64,000 nt of DNA from an uncultured Collinsella sp. (GCA_934667065.1 CAKULD010000005.1:124001-188000); one strand, 5' to 3'; positions 43,358 through 53,006 are shown, numbered from the stretch's first letter. Translations and numbers: made by a program. The notes: generated by a model not told the origin, from the sequence alone.

Positions 43358-44241
43358 TACAGCACGCCTCCGATCATCAGGAGCAGCTGCGCGGTGATGC
43401 AGCCAAAGATGAGCGAATCGCTACGGTCGAGCATGCCGCCATGACCCGGGATAAGGTTGCCGGAATCCTTGACGCCCACGCCGCGCTTGATGCGCGACTC
43501 AATGAGGTCGCCAATAACGCCCAGGATGGAGACGACTACGCCGCACAGCAACGCATAAGGCAGGCTCAGCTTATAGAAATGCGTAGCCCACAGGATAAGC
43601 CAGATCAAAACTGAGCCCAAAATGCCGCCGACAAAGCCCTCCCAGCTCTTTTTGGGAGAAATCTTGGGAACCATCTTATGCTTGCCGATACGGCTGCCCA
43701 CGATGTAGGCAAACGAATCGGAGACCCAGAGGGACGCGCACACGCCCACCGAAAGCAGGGCGCCGGCAAAGCCGGGCACGGCGTCTCGCAGCAGCACGAT
43801 GGCCGACAGCATAAAGCCGGTGTAGATAGGACCCATAAGCGTCACGGCGACATCCGAGATGCGGGTGCGCGGCGACCAGACATACCAGATACCCACCGCG
43901 AGCATCAGGGCAAAAAGCAGGGCATTCAGCAGCATCGAATCGCCCAGCGCCGAGAGCGGAAAGAGCACGGCAGCAGCGATACCCAAGCGCTCATTGGCAA
44001 CCTTGCCATCGAGCCTCGTCATGCGGAAGAACTCATAGCAGCACAGACCGCTCATGACGGACACGAAGATGGCCGTGGGCACAATGCCCAAAACCAGGCA
44101 CAGGATAAAGACGACGGCGTAGACGATGCCGGCAGCGGCACGGGTGATAAAGCCCGCCAGCCAGGAGCCAGTGCCGCCCTTCGCAGCAGGCGCTGCAGAA
44201 GCGGCAGCCTTGGGAGCGGATGCCTTGGGACGATCGGACAC
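43357..44241 (-). CDS. cdsA: Phosphatidate cytidylyltransferase
   Basis: Makes CDP-diacylglycerol for phospholipid synthesis. The first 28 residues are an Ala/Lys/Pro-rich cytoplasmic extension. About seven membrane helices follow, and the family signature (SRIKRGVGVKDSGNLIPGHG then GMLDRSDS) lies near the C-terminus. 294 aa. Two bases separate it from uppS. Confidence 0.95.
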   Translation of the reverse strand: MSDRPKASAPKAAASAAPAAKGGTGSWLAGFITRAAAGIVYAVVFILCLVLGIVPTAIFVSVMSGLCCYEFFRMTRLDGKVANERLGIAAAVLFPLSALGDSMLLNALLFALMLAVGIWYVWSPRTRISDVAVTLMGPIYTGFMLSAIVLLRDAVPGFAGALLSVGVCASLWVSDSFAYIVGSRIGKHKMVPKISPKKSWEGFVGGILGSVLIWLILWATHFYKLSLPYALLCGVVVSILGVIGDLIESRIKRGVGVKDSGNLIPGHGGMLDRSDSLIFGCITAQLLLMIGGVL

Positions 44242-44243
44242 GA

Positions 44244-45038
44244 TTAAGCCTCCTCGGTCTTGCTCAGTCCGCCAAACCTACGGTCGCGGCCCTGGTAGGC
44301 CAAAATGGCGTCGACAAGGCCCCAGCGATCAAAGTCCGGCCAATAGGTATCGGTGACATAGAACTCGGAATAAGCCACCTGCCACAGCAGATAATTCGAC
44401 AGGCGCAGCTCACCAGAAGTGCGAATCACGAGCTCCGGATCGGGAAGACCGGCGGTGTACAGGTGTGAAGCCACCATATCGTCATCAATTGCGTCAGGAT
44501 CAATCTTTCCGGCAGCGGCATCGAGAGCAAGCTGACGGGCGGCACGGGCGATCTCGGCGCGGGCACCATAGTTAACGGCCAGCGCCAGCGTCATGCCGGT
44601 ATGGTCAGCGCACTCGGCAAGACCGCGCTCAAAGACATCGCGCGTCTTCTTGGGCAGTGCGGAAATGTCACCCAAAAAGACAACACGCACGTTCTCACGC
44701 TTGAGCAGCGGCAGCTCATCGACAAACGTCTTGGCAAAGAGGTGCATCAAGACGTTGACCTCGTGCTGCGGGCGATTCCAGTTTTCGGTGGAAAACGCAT
44801 AGGCCGAAAGCACGTCAACGCCCAGGCGCACGCAGGCGGTAATGATCTCGCGCAGGGAGACGATACCCGCCTTGTGGCCCTCGGTGCGGGCAAGACCGCG
44901 CGACGTGGCCCAACGGCCGTTACCGTCCATGATGCACGAGATATGGTGCGGAATATTATTGAGGTCAAGGTCGGAAAAACCGACGCCCGCAGGGGCGTCG
45001 GCAAAGTACTCGACCAGTTTATGCTCGTCGTATTGCAC
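44244..45038 (-). CDS. uppS: Undecaprenyl diphosphate synthase (cis-prenyltransferase)
   Basis: Builds the C55 lipid carrier for peptidoglycan. The diphosphate-binding IMDGNGRWATSRG is near residue 37, NYGARAEI and the C-terminal RTSGELRLSNYLLWQ are typical. 264 aa. It begins at a GTG (45038) with GGAG seven bases upstream, one base after the frr stop. Confidence 0.95.
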   Translation of the reverse strand: MQYDEHKLVEYFADAPAGVGFSDLDLNNIPHHISCIMDGNGRWATSRGLARTEGHKAGIVSLREIITACVRLGVDVLSAYAFSTENWNRPQHEVNVLMHLFAKTFVDELPLLKRENVRVVFLGDISALPKKTRDVFERGLAECADHTGMTLALAVNYGARAEIARAARQLALDAAAGKIDPDAIDDDMVASHLYTAGLPDPELVIRTSGELRLSNYLLWQVAYSEFYVTDTYWPDFDRWGLVDAILAYQGRDRRFGGLSKTEEA

Positions 45039-45039
45039 C

Positions 45040-45576
45040 TTAGATCTCCATGACCTCGGCTTCTTTTTCCTTTAGAAGCTCCTCGACCTTGGCAACATAC
45101 TCATCGGTATGCTTCTGAACCTTGGCCTGCTCGCGGCGGACATCGTCCTCGGTGAGCTCCTCGTCGCGCTCGAGCTTATTGTTAAAGTCGCGACGGATGT
45201 TGCGGATGGAGACCTTGGCCTGCTCGGCGTACTCGCGGCACTCCTTGACGAGCTCGCGACGACGCTCCTCGGTGGGAGCCGGGAAAGGCAGACGCACGAC
45301 GGTGCCATCGGAGTTGGGGGTAATGCCCAGGTCGGAGGCGCTGATAGCCTTGACGATGGCGTTGATGAGCGCCTTGTCCCACGGCTCGATGAGCAGCATG
45401 TGGGCCTCGGGGGTCTTAACGGCGGCAACCTGCGTGACCGGCGTGGGAACACCGTAGTAGTCGACGGTGATGTCGGACAGAATATTGGCATTGGCGCGGC
45501 CGGTACGGACCTTGGAGAAGTTGTGCTTGAGGGACTCGAGCGACTTGTCCATGTGGGCGGTGATGTTCTCTGCCAT
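45040..45576 (-). CDS. frr: Ribosome recycling factor
   Basis: Splits post-termination ribosomes with EF-G. The 178-aa protein shows KVRTGRANANILSDITVDYYG, the hinge region and the DGTVVRLPFPAPTEERRREL segment of domain II. It follows pyrH by two bases. The pyrH-frr-uppS-cdsA-dxr order is widely conserved. Confidence 0.97.
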   Translation of the reverse strand: MAENITAHMDKSLESLKHNFSKVRTGRANANILSDITVDYYGVPTPVTQVAAVKTPEAHMLLIEPWDKALINAIVKAISASDLGITPNSDGTVVRLPFPAPTEERRRELVKECREYAEQAKVSIRNIRRDFNNKLERDEELTEDDVRREQAKVQKHTDEYVAKVEELLKEKEAEVMEI

Positions 45577-45578
45577 GC

Positions 45579-46301
45579 TTAATCCTCCTGATAGACGAGC
45601 GTGCCGACGGGCTCACCCGCGAGCGCGCGCTTGACGGTGTCCTCGCCATCGATGTTGAGGACCAAAATGGGCATACGGTTGTCCTGGCAAAGAGCCGTAG
45701 CCGTGGAATCCATAACCTGCAGGCCGCGGACGAGCACCTCGTGATAAGTGATCTTGTCAAAGCGGACGGCGTCGGCGCACTTGACGGGATCCTTGTCGTA
45801 GATACCGTCGACCTTGGTGGCCTTGATCAGAATCTCGGCGCCAATCTCGCAAGCGCGAAGGGCCGCGGCGGTGTCGGTCGTAAAGTACGGATTGCCCGAA
45901 CCGGCGGCGAAGATAACGACGTTGCCCTTAGACAGGTGGTTGATGGCGCGACGGCGAATATAGGGCTCGCAGATCTCGTTCATCTGGATAGCACTCATCA
46001 CGCGGCAGGGAACATCGTTGTGCTCGAAGGCATCCTGCAGGGCAAGCGCGTTCATAACGGTCGCAAGCATGCCCATATAATCGGCCTGGGCGCGCTCCAT
46101 GCCACCGGCAGCGCCGGCCATGCCGCGGAAAATGTTGCCGCCGCCGACAACAACGCCGACCTCATGGCCTACGGCGAGCAGCTCCTTGACCTGCTTGGCA
46201 AGATGGTCGGTAACCTTGGGGTCAATGCCGTAGTGGCCGTCGCCCATCAGCGCTTCGCCGGAAAGCTTCAGAAGCACGCGTTTGTATCGGATGTCGGACA
46301 A
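45579..46301 (-). CDS. pyrH: Uridylate kinase
   Basis: Hexameric UMP kinase regulated by GTP and UTP. VLLKLSGEALMG, VVGGGNIFRG and TDTAAALRA are present. The start is most likely TTG at 46301 (LSDIRYKRV), because GGAGG lies eight bases upstream; no ATG is better placed. 240 aa. An extended -10 element is 30 bp upstream, after the tsf terminator. Confidence 0.95.
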   Translation of the reverse strand: MSDIRYKRVLLKLSGEALMGDGHYGIDPKVTDHLAKQVKELLAVGHEVGVVVGGGNIFRGMAGAAGGMERAQADYMGMLATVMNALALQDAFEHNDVPCRVMSAIQMNEICEPYIRRRAINHLSKGNVVIFAAGSGNPYFTTDTAAALRACEIGAEILIKATKVDGIYDKDPVKCADAVRFDKITYHEVLVRGLQVMDSTATALCQDNRMPILVLNIDGEDTVKRALAGEPVGTLVYQED

Positions 46302-46330
46302 AACGATCCTCCTTTTAATAGACTCACAAT

Positions 46331-46339
46331 ATGATAGCA
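46331..46339 (-). promoter_or_regulatory. Probable extended -10 promoter of the pyrH operon
   Basis: Minus strand TGCTATCAT, identical to the -10 region of rpsB. It follows a GGCTCT/AGAGCC hairpin (46342-46357) and lies between the tsf terminator and pyrH. No -35 is evident. Confidence 0.5.
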
Positions 46340-46360
46340 AAGGCTCTGCTCAGAGCCATG

Positions 46361-46395
46361 AAAAAGCAGGCTGTGAGTAAAACCCACAGCCTGCT
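46361..46395 (-). terminator. Rho-independent terminator of rpsB-tsf
   Basis: Minus-strand stem AGCAGGCTGTG / CACAGCCTGCT is followed by TTTTTC, 24 nt after the tsf stop. Confidence 0.9.
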
Positions 46396-46418
46396 CATTA
46401 CCAGCTACAAGAGCTTAT

Positions 46419-47288
46419 TTACTCGCCACGGACCAGACGGTCGAAGGCAACGACGGTAATGGTATCGCCGAGCTCCTTGGAGACCTGCTCAGCGTACTTC
46501 TTGATGGTGAGGGAGCTGTCCTTGATGAACTCCTGCTCGGTGAGCACGGACTGCTTGTAGAACTTCTCCAGACGGCCAACAGCCATCTTCTCCTGGATGG
46601 CCTCGGGCTTGCCGGACTCGGCAGCCTGAGCCATGTAGATCTGCTTCTCGTGCTCGACAGTCTCGGCCGGAACCTGCTCGCGGGTAGCGCAGATCGGGGC
46701 GACGGCAGCAACCTGAAGGGCAACGTCATGAGCGAAGGTCTTGAAGGACTCGGCCTGAGCGGTCTCGGCCTTCTCGAAAGCGAACTCGACGAGGACGCCG
46801 ATCTTACCACCCATGTGGATGTAAGAAGCGAGCGCGCCGTTCTCAGCCTTGCGGGCGGCGAAACGAGCGATCTTCATGTTCTCGCCCATGATGTGAATCA
46901 TCTCGGTGAGCTCGGAGGAAACGGTCTCCTCGCCCATCGGCTTCTCGAGCAGAGCGTCGACGTCAGCCGGCTCGGTGGTGGCGACAACCTCAGCGACCTT
47001 AGAAGCAAAGCCGGTGAACTTGGCGTTGGAGCCGACGAAGTCGGTCTCGCAGGAGAGCTCGAGCAGAGCGCCGGACTTGCCATCCTCGGAGACGAACGCG
47101 GCGACAGCGCCCTCGTTGGTCTCACGACCAGCCTTCTTGGCAGCCTTGGCGAGGCCGTTCTTGCGCAGAACGTCGACAGCGGCGTCCATGTCGCCGTCAG
47201 CCTCGACGAGAGCCTTCTTGCACTCCATCATCGGGGAGTCGGTCATCTCGCGGAGCTGCTTGACCATAGCGGCGGTAATCTGGGCCAT
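46419..47288 (-). CDS. tsf: Elongation factor Ts
   Basis: Nucleotide exchange factor of EF-Tu. N-terminal UBA-like region VKQLREMTDSPMMECKKAL, followed by TDFVGSNAKF and two core subdomains. 289 aa starting at 47288 (MAQITAAMVK) with AAAGGAA upstream. It pairs with rpsB under one promoter and one terminator. Confidence 0.97.
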   Translation of the reverse strand: MAQITAAMVKQLREMTDSPMMECKKALVEADGDMDAAVDVLRKNGLAKAAKKAGRETNEGAVAAFVSEDGKSGALLELSCETDFVGSNAKFTGFASKVAEVVATTEPADVDALLEKPMGEETVSSELTEMIHIMGENMKIARFAARKAENGALASYIHMGGKIGVLVEFAFEKAETAQAESFKTFAHDVALQVAAVAPICATREQVPAETVEHEKQIYMAQAAESGKPEAIQEKMAVGRLEKFYKQSVLTEQEFIKDSSLTIKKYAEQVSKELGDTITVVAFDRLVRGE

Positions 47289-47333
47289 TGTGGTTCCTTT
47301 CAAAGAGATGAAAAAGAATGAACTAAGACTGAT

Positions 47334-48062
47334 TTACTCGGCCTTGGGCTCAGCGGCCATCTCGGCCTCGGAGACCTGCTCCTTGCCGGAGCCGGCGAGG
47401 CAGGCGTCAGCCATGAGCTCGCACATAAGGGTGACGGCGGAGATAGCGTCATCGTTGCAGGGGATGCCGTACTCGACCTCGTCGGGATCGGAGTTGGTGT
47501 CGATCAGGGCGACGACGGGGATGTTCAGGCGCTGGGCCTCCTTGATGGCGTTCTCCTCGCGCTTGGTGTCGATGACGAAGAGAGCCTGGGGCAGACCCTT
47601 CATATCGCGGGCGCCACCGAGGTTGGTCTGGAGCTTGGTGAGCTCCTTGCCGAGCACTGCCTGCTCCTTCTTGGGCAGAACAGCCATGCGGCCGTCCTCG
47701 ACCATGGCCTCGAGCTCCTCCATGCGGTTGATGCGGGAGCGGATGGTCACGAAGTTGGTCAGCATACCGCCGAGCCAGCGCTGGTTGATGTAAGGCATGT
47801 TGGCGCGCTCAGCAGCGTTCTTGACGGCCTCCTGAGCCTGCTTCTTGGTGCCGACGAACAGCACGTTGCCACCCTTGGCGACGTTCTTGACGAAGGTATA
47901 GGCCTGGTCAGCGTCGAGGATGGTCTGCTTGAGGTCGAGGATGTAGATGCCGTTGCGCTCACCGAAGATGAACGGCTTCATCTTGGGGTTCCAGCGACGG
48001 GTCTGGTGACCGAAGTGGCAGCCGGCCTCGAGCAGGGTGCGGATATTAATCTTGGTAGCCAT
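47334..48062 (-). CDS. rpsB: 30S ribosomal protein S2
   Basis: Small-subunit protein with the signatures LEAGCHFGHQTRRWNPKMKP, NQRWLGGMLTNF and ALIDTNSDPD. 242 aa. GGAGG lies shortly before the ATG at 48062. The leader is about 135 nt long and contains pairable GC-rich segments (for example CCCGG with CCGGG), which may serve S2 autoregulation as known in other bacteria. Confidence 0.97.
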   Translation of the reverse strand: MATKINIRTLLEAGCHFGHQTRRWNPKMKPFIFGERNGIYILDLKQTILDADQAYTFVKNVAKGGNVLFVGTKKQAQEAVKNAAERANMPYINQRWLGGMLTNFVTIRSRINRMEELEAMVEDGRMAVLPKKEQAVLGKELTKLQTNLGGARDMKGLPQALFVIDTKREENAIKEAQRLNIPVVALIDTNSDPDEVEYGIPCNDDAISAVTLMCELMADACLAGSGKEQVSEAEMAAEPKAE

Positions 48063-48203
48063 GTTAAACCTCCTGTGGTTTGCCTCCGCGCGGGGTCATC
48101 CTCCAAAACCAACCCGGACATGTGCTACCAAAGCCCGGGCACCACGGTATGAAGTAGCCGCGCGTGCGTGATAAAAACCTGTTGCCGTGAAGCAACCCGA
48201 TGA

Positions 48204-48232
48204 ATGATAGCAGGATTGCTTCTTCCTGCCAA
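48204..48232 (-). promoter_or_regulatory. Promoter of rpsB-tsf
   Basis: Minus strand TTGGCA (48227-48232), exact 17-bp spacer, TATCAT (48204-48209) with an upstream TGC that makes it an extended -10. One of the clearest promoters in the window. Confidence 0.78.
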
Positions 48233-48281
48233 CCCGCAATCAAAACCACACACCTTGGAGGTTTTGCGCGGGACGCCCTTT

Positions 48282-49190
48282 CTACTCCCCACGGGGATGG
48301 GCCTGGGCCACGGCGTTCTTGAGCCGATCGGGCGTGAGGTGCGTGTAGATCTGCGTCGTGGACAGGCTCGCGTGGCCCAGCAGCTCCTGCACCGAACGCA
48401 GATCCGCGCCACCCTCTAGCAGATCGGTCGCAAACGTATGGCGCATCGCATGCGGGGCAATGTCAGCCGGAATGCCGGCGAGCGTCGCCAGCATATGAAA
48501 GCGCCGCCTGAGCATAGCGGCACTCATGCGGTTGCCGCGCGCCGAGATGAACAACGGATGCGGACCACCTGCGGCATCGCGGCGCTTTGCCTGGGCGAGC
48601 AGTGCCGGTCTCCCCTCCTCGATATAGGTGCGGGTCGCCTCGAGAGCGCGGCGATACAGGGGCACGATGCGCTCCTTGCTGCCCTTGCCCCATAGCCGCA
48701 GCGTGCGCTCGGACCATGCAATGGACTCCACGCTGAGCGCCGCGAGCTCCGAGATGCGTGCTCCAGAGGCATAGAGCAGCTCGAGCATCGCCGCATCGCG
48801 CAATCCCGCGGGCGTCGCGGTGTCGGGGGCACGGAGCAGCTCCTCAACCTGCTGGGTCGTCAGCACCCCGGGCAAGTCACGCGGGAGTTTGGGCGAGGAG
48901 ATCGCCGAGACCGCATCGCCCTCAACGATCCCTTCGGCGGCCATCCACCGATAGAGCGAACGAATAGCAGACAGGTGCGCGGCAATCGTGCGCGGAGCCA
49001 CCTTCTCACGCGAGAGCTCGGCGAGATAGGTTCGAACGGTGCGTACGTCGGCTGCGCGAGCGTCGGTGTCCATACGCTCGCACCAAGCCGCAAAACGTTC
49101 GAGGCGCGAGCTATAGGCGGCAACTGTGTTGGGAGACAGACCCTCGACGCGTGCGATATAGGCGATAAACGAGTCAACGGTATCGTACAA
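48282..49190 (-). CDS. xerC: Tyrosine recombinase XerC
   Basis: Site-specific recombinase that resolves chromosome dimers at dif. The core-binding domain spans about 1-95. All catalytic residues are in place: R145 (SGARISEL), K172 (GKGSK), H247 and R250 (HAMRHTF), H273 (LGHAS) and Y282 (QIYTHL). 302 aa. The start appears to be a TTG at 49190 with no good ribosome-binding site; coupling to trmFO, which ends eight bases before, may compensate. Confidence 0.9.
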   Translation of the reverse strand: MYDTVDSFIAYIARVEGLSPNTVAAYSSRLERFAAWCERMDTDARAADVRTVRTYLAELSREKVAPRTIAAHLSAIRSLYRWMAAEGIVEGDAVSAISSPKLPRDLPGVLTTQQVEELLRAPDTATPAGLRDAAMLELLYASGARISELAALSVESIAWSERTLRLWGKGSKERIVPLYRRALEATRTYIEEGRPALLAQAKRRDAAGGPHPLFISARGNRMSAAMLRRRFHMLATLAGIPADIAPHAMRHTFATDLLEGGADLRSVQELLGHASLSTTQIYTHLTPDRLKNAVAQAHPRGE

Positions 49191-49198
49191 GTCAAAAA

Positions 49199-50536
49199 CT
49201 ATGAACGGTCGCCTCCAAACAGGTCGGAACGCGTGGCCAAGTAGGCATCGAGGGCCTCGAGGGCGCGGTCCGCATAGGCCTGGTAACGGTCGCGCTTGCT
49301 ACGGCGCTTGCCATCCTCGAGCGGCGGCACCAGGCCAAAGTTGACATGCATGGGCTGGTAGCCCACCGTGGCGGGATCGGTCGCATAGCCCACGAGCGCA
49401 CCCAGGGCGCCCACGCGAGGCAGCTCGACAGGATCCGCCCCGACAGCCTCGGCATAGGTGTTGACCGCAGCGAGCAGACCGGTCGCAACCGCTTCCATGT
49501 ACCCCTCGGTGCCGGTAATCTGGCCGGCTAGGCGCACGCTCGTACCGGGCACGGCAAAGGTCCCGTCGAGCACGTGCGGCGCATCGACAAAGGTATTGCG
49601 ATGCATGACGCCATAGCGGAAGAACTCGGCATTCTCCAGGCCGGGAACCATATGGAACACGCGCTTTTGCTCGCCAAAGGTCAGATTGGTCTGGAAGCCC
49701 ACCAGGTTATAGGCGGTCTTCTCCTTGTTCTCGGCGCGCAGCTGAATCGCCGCCCAGGGACGACAGCCGGTTCGCGGGTCGGTGAGTCCGACGGGCTTCA
49801 TGGCGCCAAAACGGATGGCGTCCTTGCCGGTGCGTGCGACCTCCTCGGCGGGCTGACAGGCCTGGAACAGGTCACCGCCCTCAAAGTCCTTGAGCACCAC
49901 GCGGTCTGCCGTGGTGAGCGCCTCGATAAAGGCCTCGTACTCCTCCTTGTTGAGCGGGGCGTTAAGATAATCGCCACTCCCCTGCTCCTCGTAGCGCGAC
50001 TGCGAGAACAGCACGTCCATGTCGAGCGTGGAGGCATCGACAATCGGGGCCGCCGCGTCAAAGAACGCCAGGGCGTCGCCACCGACAAGCATCATGACTT
50101 CCTCGCTCAACGCCGGCGAGCACAAGGGGCCCGCGGCAATGACCACATGGCCCTCGGGAATCTGCGTGACCTCGCCGTGACCGACTTCGATATTGGGTCG
50201 GGCGGCAACCTCGGCCTCGACAAGCTCGGAAAACTTGACGCGGTCGACCGCCAGGGCGCCGCCGGCGGGAACGGCAGCACGATGGGCGCAATCGAGCAGC
50301 ACCGATCCCATGCGCTCAAGCTCGGCCTTCAGCAAGCCGGCAGCAGAGTCCGGGCGGGTCGACTTAAACGAATTGGAGCAGACGAGCTCCGCCAAGTGAT
50401 CGGTATGGTGGGCAGGAGAACTCACCTGAGGGCGCATCTCGCACAGCTTTACGGTGAACCCGCGATCTGCCAGCTGAATCGCGCATTCCGATCCCGCCAG
50501 ACCGCCACCGATAACCGTCACCTGATCAAACAGCAT
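49199..50536 (-). CDS. trmFO: tRNA m5U54 methyltransferase TrmFO
   Basis: Folate- and FAD-dependent enzyme making ribothymidine in the T-loop of tRNA. FAD-binding VTVIGGGLAGSECAIQLADR opens the protein. NSFKSTRPDSAAGLLKAEL and GCRPWAAIQLRAE are TrmFO signatures. 445 aa from the ATG at 50536, which has AAAGGTG upstream. In Firmicutes topA commonly sits between dprA and trmFO; here it is absent and the two are 14 bp apart. Confidence 0.95.
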   Translation of the reverse strand: MLFDQVTVIGGGLAGSECAIQLADRGFTVKLCEMRPQVSSPAHHTDHLAELVCSNSFKSTRPDSAAGLLKAELERMGSVLLDCAHRAAVPAGGALAVDRVKFSELVEAEVAARPNIEVGHGEVTQIPEGHVVIAAGPLCSPALSEEVMMLVGGDALAFFDAAAPIVDASTLDMDVLFSQSRYEEQGSGDYLNAPLNKEEYEAFIEALTTADRVVLKDFEGGDLFQACQPAEEVARTGKDAIRFGAMKPVGLTDPRTGCRPWAAIQLRAENKEKTAYNLVGFQTNLTFGEQKRVFHMVPGLENAEFFRYGVMHRNTFVDAPHVLDGTFAVPGTSVRLAGQITGTEGYMEAVATGLLAAVNTYAEAVGADPVELPRVGALGALVGYATDPATVGYQPMHVNFGLVPPLEDGKRRSKRDRYQAYADRALEALDAYLATRSDLFGGDRS

Positions 50537-50550
50537 CTGCAAACACCTTT

Positions 50551-51486
50551 CTAATTGACACGCTTTCCATTGTGACCGAAGGGCGTCTGAGCGTGAAGCG
50601 CAAACTTTGAGGGCGCATACCTTCCATCCATCATGCGTTCGATGAGGCCCTCGAGCTCCAGCGAGCCCAAGAGCTTGAGCACGCCGACGGCATCGAGCGA
50701 GACGAGCGCGGCAATGTCGTCGACCTTGAGCGGCGACGCGATGAGCGCGTGCATCACGGTATGCTGCATCGGATCCAGATCGGCGATGCCGGGAGCATCG
50801 GGGCGCGAGTAACGCAAGGTGCCGTAGATGCGCGAGATGGCCATTTCGATGGACTCTTCGTCCACGATGCAGCACGCTCCATTGGCGATGAGGTAATTGG
50901 TGCCGCGCGACTCGGGCGACAGGATGGAACCCGGCACCGCGAGCAGTTCGCGTCCCAGGTCCATAGCGGCCTCGGCCGTCGAGAACGTACCCGAGGGCAT
51001 GCCCGCCTCAGAAACAAAGAGTGCCTGCGACAGCGCGGCGATGATGCGATTACGCCGCGGAAAGGCAAACTTGCGAGGACCCATGCCCCACGGCGAGATC
51101 GACACGACCGCACCGCCCGTATCGAGCGTACGCGTGATAAGACCGGCGCTTGAGCGCGGATAGACCACATCGGCGCCTGTCCCCAGCACCACAACGTGTT
51201 TGCCGCCGGCATTGACTGCAGCCCAACCCGACGCCTGGTCGCAGCCGACGGCACCGCCCGAAACCACCGTCACCCCCGCCTCAACCGCCACCTTGGCCGC
51301 AAGTTCTGCCACAGCGAGACCGTACGGCGACGCCTTGCGCGCGCCGATGATGGAGAGCGCAGGCGTCGATAACACGGCAGGGTCGCCACGAACGTAGAGG
51401 GTCTCGGGCACATCCGAAAGCTCCAGAACGGTCTTGGGATACAACGCATCACCGGGATGCAACTCGAAGATCCCCTCTGCCATCAT
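50551..51486 (-). CDS. dprA: DNA processing protein DprA
   Basis: Loads RecA onto incoming single strands during transformation. The Rossmann-like domain shows SIIGARKASPYG, VVSGGAVGCDQASG (usual SGGARGID changed) and FPRRNRIIAALSQA. A C-terminal winged-helix (LDPMQHTVMHALIASPLKVD onward) follows. The N-terminal SAM domain of some homologues is missing; 311 aa. ATG at 51486 after AGGAGGG, overlapping the comM stop (ATGA). Confidence 0.92.
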   Translation of the reverse strand: MMAEGIFELHPGDALYPKTVLELSDVPETLYVRGDPAVLSTPALSIIGARKASPYGLAVAELAAKVAVEAGVTVVSGGAVGCDQASGWAAVNAGGKHVVVLGTGADVVYPRSSAGLITRTLDTGGAVVSISPWGMGPRKFAFPRRNRIIAALSQALFVSEAGMPSGTFSTAEAAMDLGRELLAVPGSILSPESRGTNYLIANGACCIVDEESIEMAISRIYGTLRYSRPDAPGIADLDPMQHTVMHALIASPLKVDDIAALVSLDAVGVLKLLGSLELEGLIERMMDGRYAPSKFALHAQTPFGHNGKRVN

Positions 51487-53006
51487 TGGTCCCTCCTTCC
51501 CTGATACATCGCCGCCTCGAGCACGTGGTCCTGCGTCACCTGCTCGCTCTCGGCGACATCGGCAATCGTCCGCGCGATGCGCACCAGACGCACGATGCCG
51601 CGACCCGTGAGATGCGTGCGCTTCGACAGGCCGAGCACGCACTTCTCCGCAGCCTCGTCGAGCGCAAAGGTCGATACGACGCCGTCAATCGACCGCGACT
51701 CATCGTCCTCGGCCTCGGCGTCCGCATCGTCCATATGTGACTCGCGCCAGGCACGGAAGGCTCGGCCGCGTACAACGTAATCACGCAAATCGGCCGATGA
51801 CATGCCCTCGGCGCCCTCGATAATCACCTGGGGGTCGGGACGGGTCACGTCGAGCATCATGTCGATACGGTCGGCCAAAGGACCGCGTAACTTAGCCCGA
51901 TAGCGTTCGACCATCGAGGCGGAGCAGCGACACGGCACTTCGCGATCACCCAAAAAGCCGCAGGGGCAGGGATTGCTCGCGGCCAGCAGCTGAAAGCGCG
52001 ATGGGAAGGTAAAGGCCCCGTCAACGCGCACGATCTTCACATAGCCGCGCTCGATGGGCTGACGCAGCGTCTGCAGCACGCCGGTGGGAAACTCGGCGAG
52101 CTCATCCAAAAAGAGCACACCGCCATGAGCCAGGCTGATCTCGCCCGGATGCACCGGACGTCCGCCACCAATGAGGCCGGCAGTCGAAATGCTGTGGTGT
52201 GGGCTGCGGAACGGCCGATGCCCCGCCAGTAGCTCATCGATGTTTTCGCCCAAGACCGAATGGATGCACAGCGCCTCCTGCTGATCCTCAACAGAAAGCT
52301 CGGGCAAAATACCGGTCATGCGTCGTGCAAGCATCGTCTTGCCCGACCCCGGGGACCCAATCATGAGCAAGCCGAGTTCTCCTGCCGCCGCAAGCGCCAT
52401 GCCGCGCTTGGCGACCTCCTGCCCCAGCACGTCGGCATAATCGAGTTCGGGCTCAAACCCAGCCTCGACGCCCTCAGAATCCAGATAATGCCGCGCGGCA
52501 TCTCCCATGCCGTGGGCAAGTTGCGAGAGATGATCGATAAAGCCACAGTCCACGCCCGCGAGCGGCACATGCTGATCTGACCTGCCCGCGATAAAGGAAA
52601 GCCCCATATCGCGCGCGAGCAGCTGGAACGCCACCTCGCCCTTGACGGGCAACACCGTACCGTCCAGCCCAAGTTCACCCGCGATAAGGCAACGATCAAG
52701 GTTGTCGCGGGGAATCTGCCCATCGGCCGCCAGCACCGCGATGGCGATGGGCAGGTCAAAGCCGCTGCCGGTTTTACGGATGTCGCCGGGTGCCAGGTTG
52801 ACGGTAATGCCCGACCGAGGAATCTCGAAGCCTGCCGAGCGCATGGCACAGCGAATACGCCCGCGCGATTCCATCACCTCCATACTCGGGATACCGAGCA
52901 TCTGAATGCCCGGGATGCCACCGGCAAGCGAAACCTCGACGGTTACGGGAATTGCCTCGACGCCGCGGATACAGGCCGCGTGAACGGCAAAAGTATCGAA
53001 CGCCAT
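51483..53006 (-). CDS. comM: Mg-chelatase-like ATPase ComM (YifB)
   Basis: Hexameric helicase-type AAA+ ATPase that promotes branch migration during transformation. The N-terminal ChlI-like domain (FDTFAVHAACIRGVEAIPV) is followed by Walker A GSPGSGKT at 217-224, Walker B GVLFLDELAEF and an arginine-finger region NPCPCGFLGD with zinc-like cysteines. 507 aa. It shares one base with the yraN stop (TGATG). Confidence 0.94.
   Translation of the reverse strand: MAFDTFAVHAACIRGVEAIPVTVEVSLAGGIPGIQMLGIPSMEVMESRGRIRCAMRSAGFEIPRSGITVNLAPGDIRKTGSGFDLPIAIAVLAADGQIPRDNLDRCLIAGELGLDGTVLPVKGEVAFQLLARDMGLSFIAGRSDQHVPLAGVDCGFIDHLSQLAHGMGDAARHYLDSEGVEAGFEPELDYADVLGQEVAKRGMALAAAGELGLLMIGSPGSGKTMLARRMTGILPELSVEDQQEALCIHSVLGENIDELLAGHRPFRSPHHSISTAGLIGGGRPVHPGEISLAHGGVLFLDELAEFPTGVLQTLRQPIERGYVKIVRVDGAFTFPSRFQLLAASNPCPCGFLGDREVPCRCSASMVERYRAKLRGPLADRIDMMLDVTRPDPQVIIEGAEGMSSADLRDYVVRGRAFRAWRESHMDDADAEAEDDESRSIDGVVSTFALDEAAEKCVLGLSKRTHLTGRGIVRLVRIARTIADVAESEQVTQDHVLEAAMYQGRRDQ

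Noticed and set aside
50537..50875. Upstream in-frame extension of trmFO (113 codons)
   Set aside because: Overlaps dprA out of frame and is Arg/His-rich nonsense; the TrmFO FAD motif begins right after the ATG at 50536, which has a ribosome-binding site.
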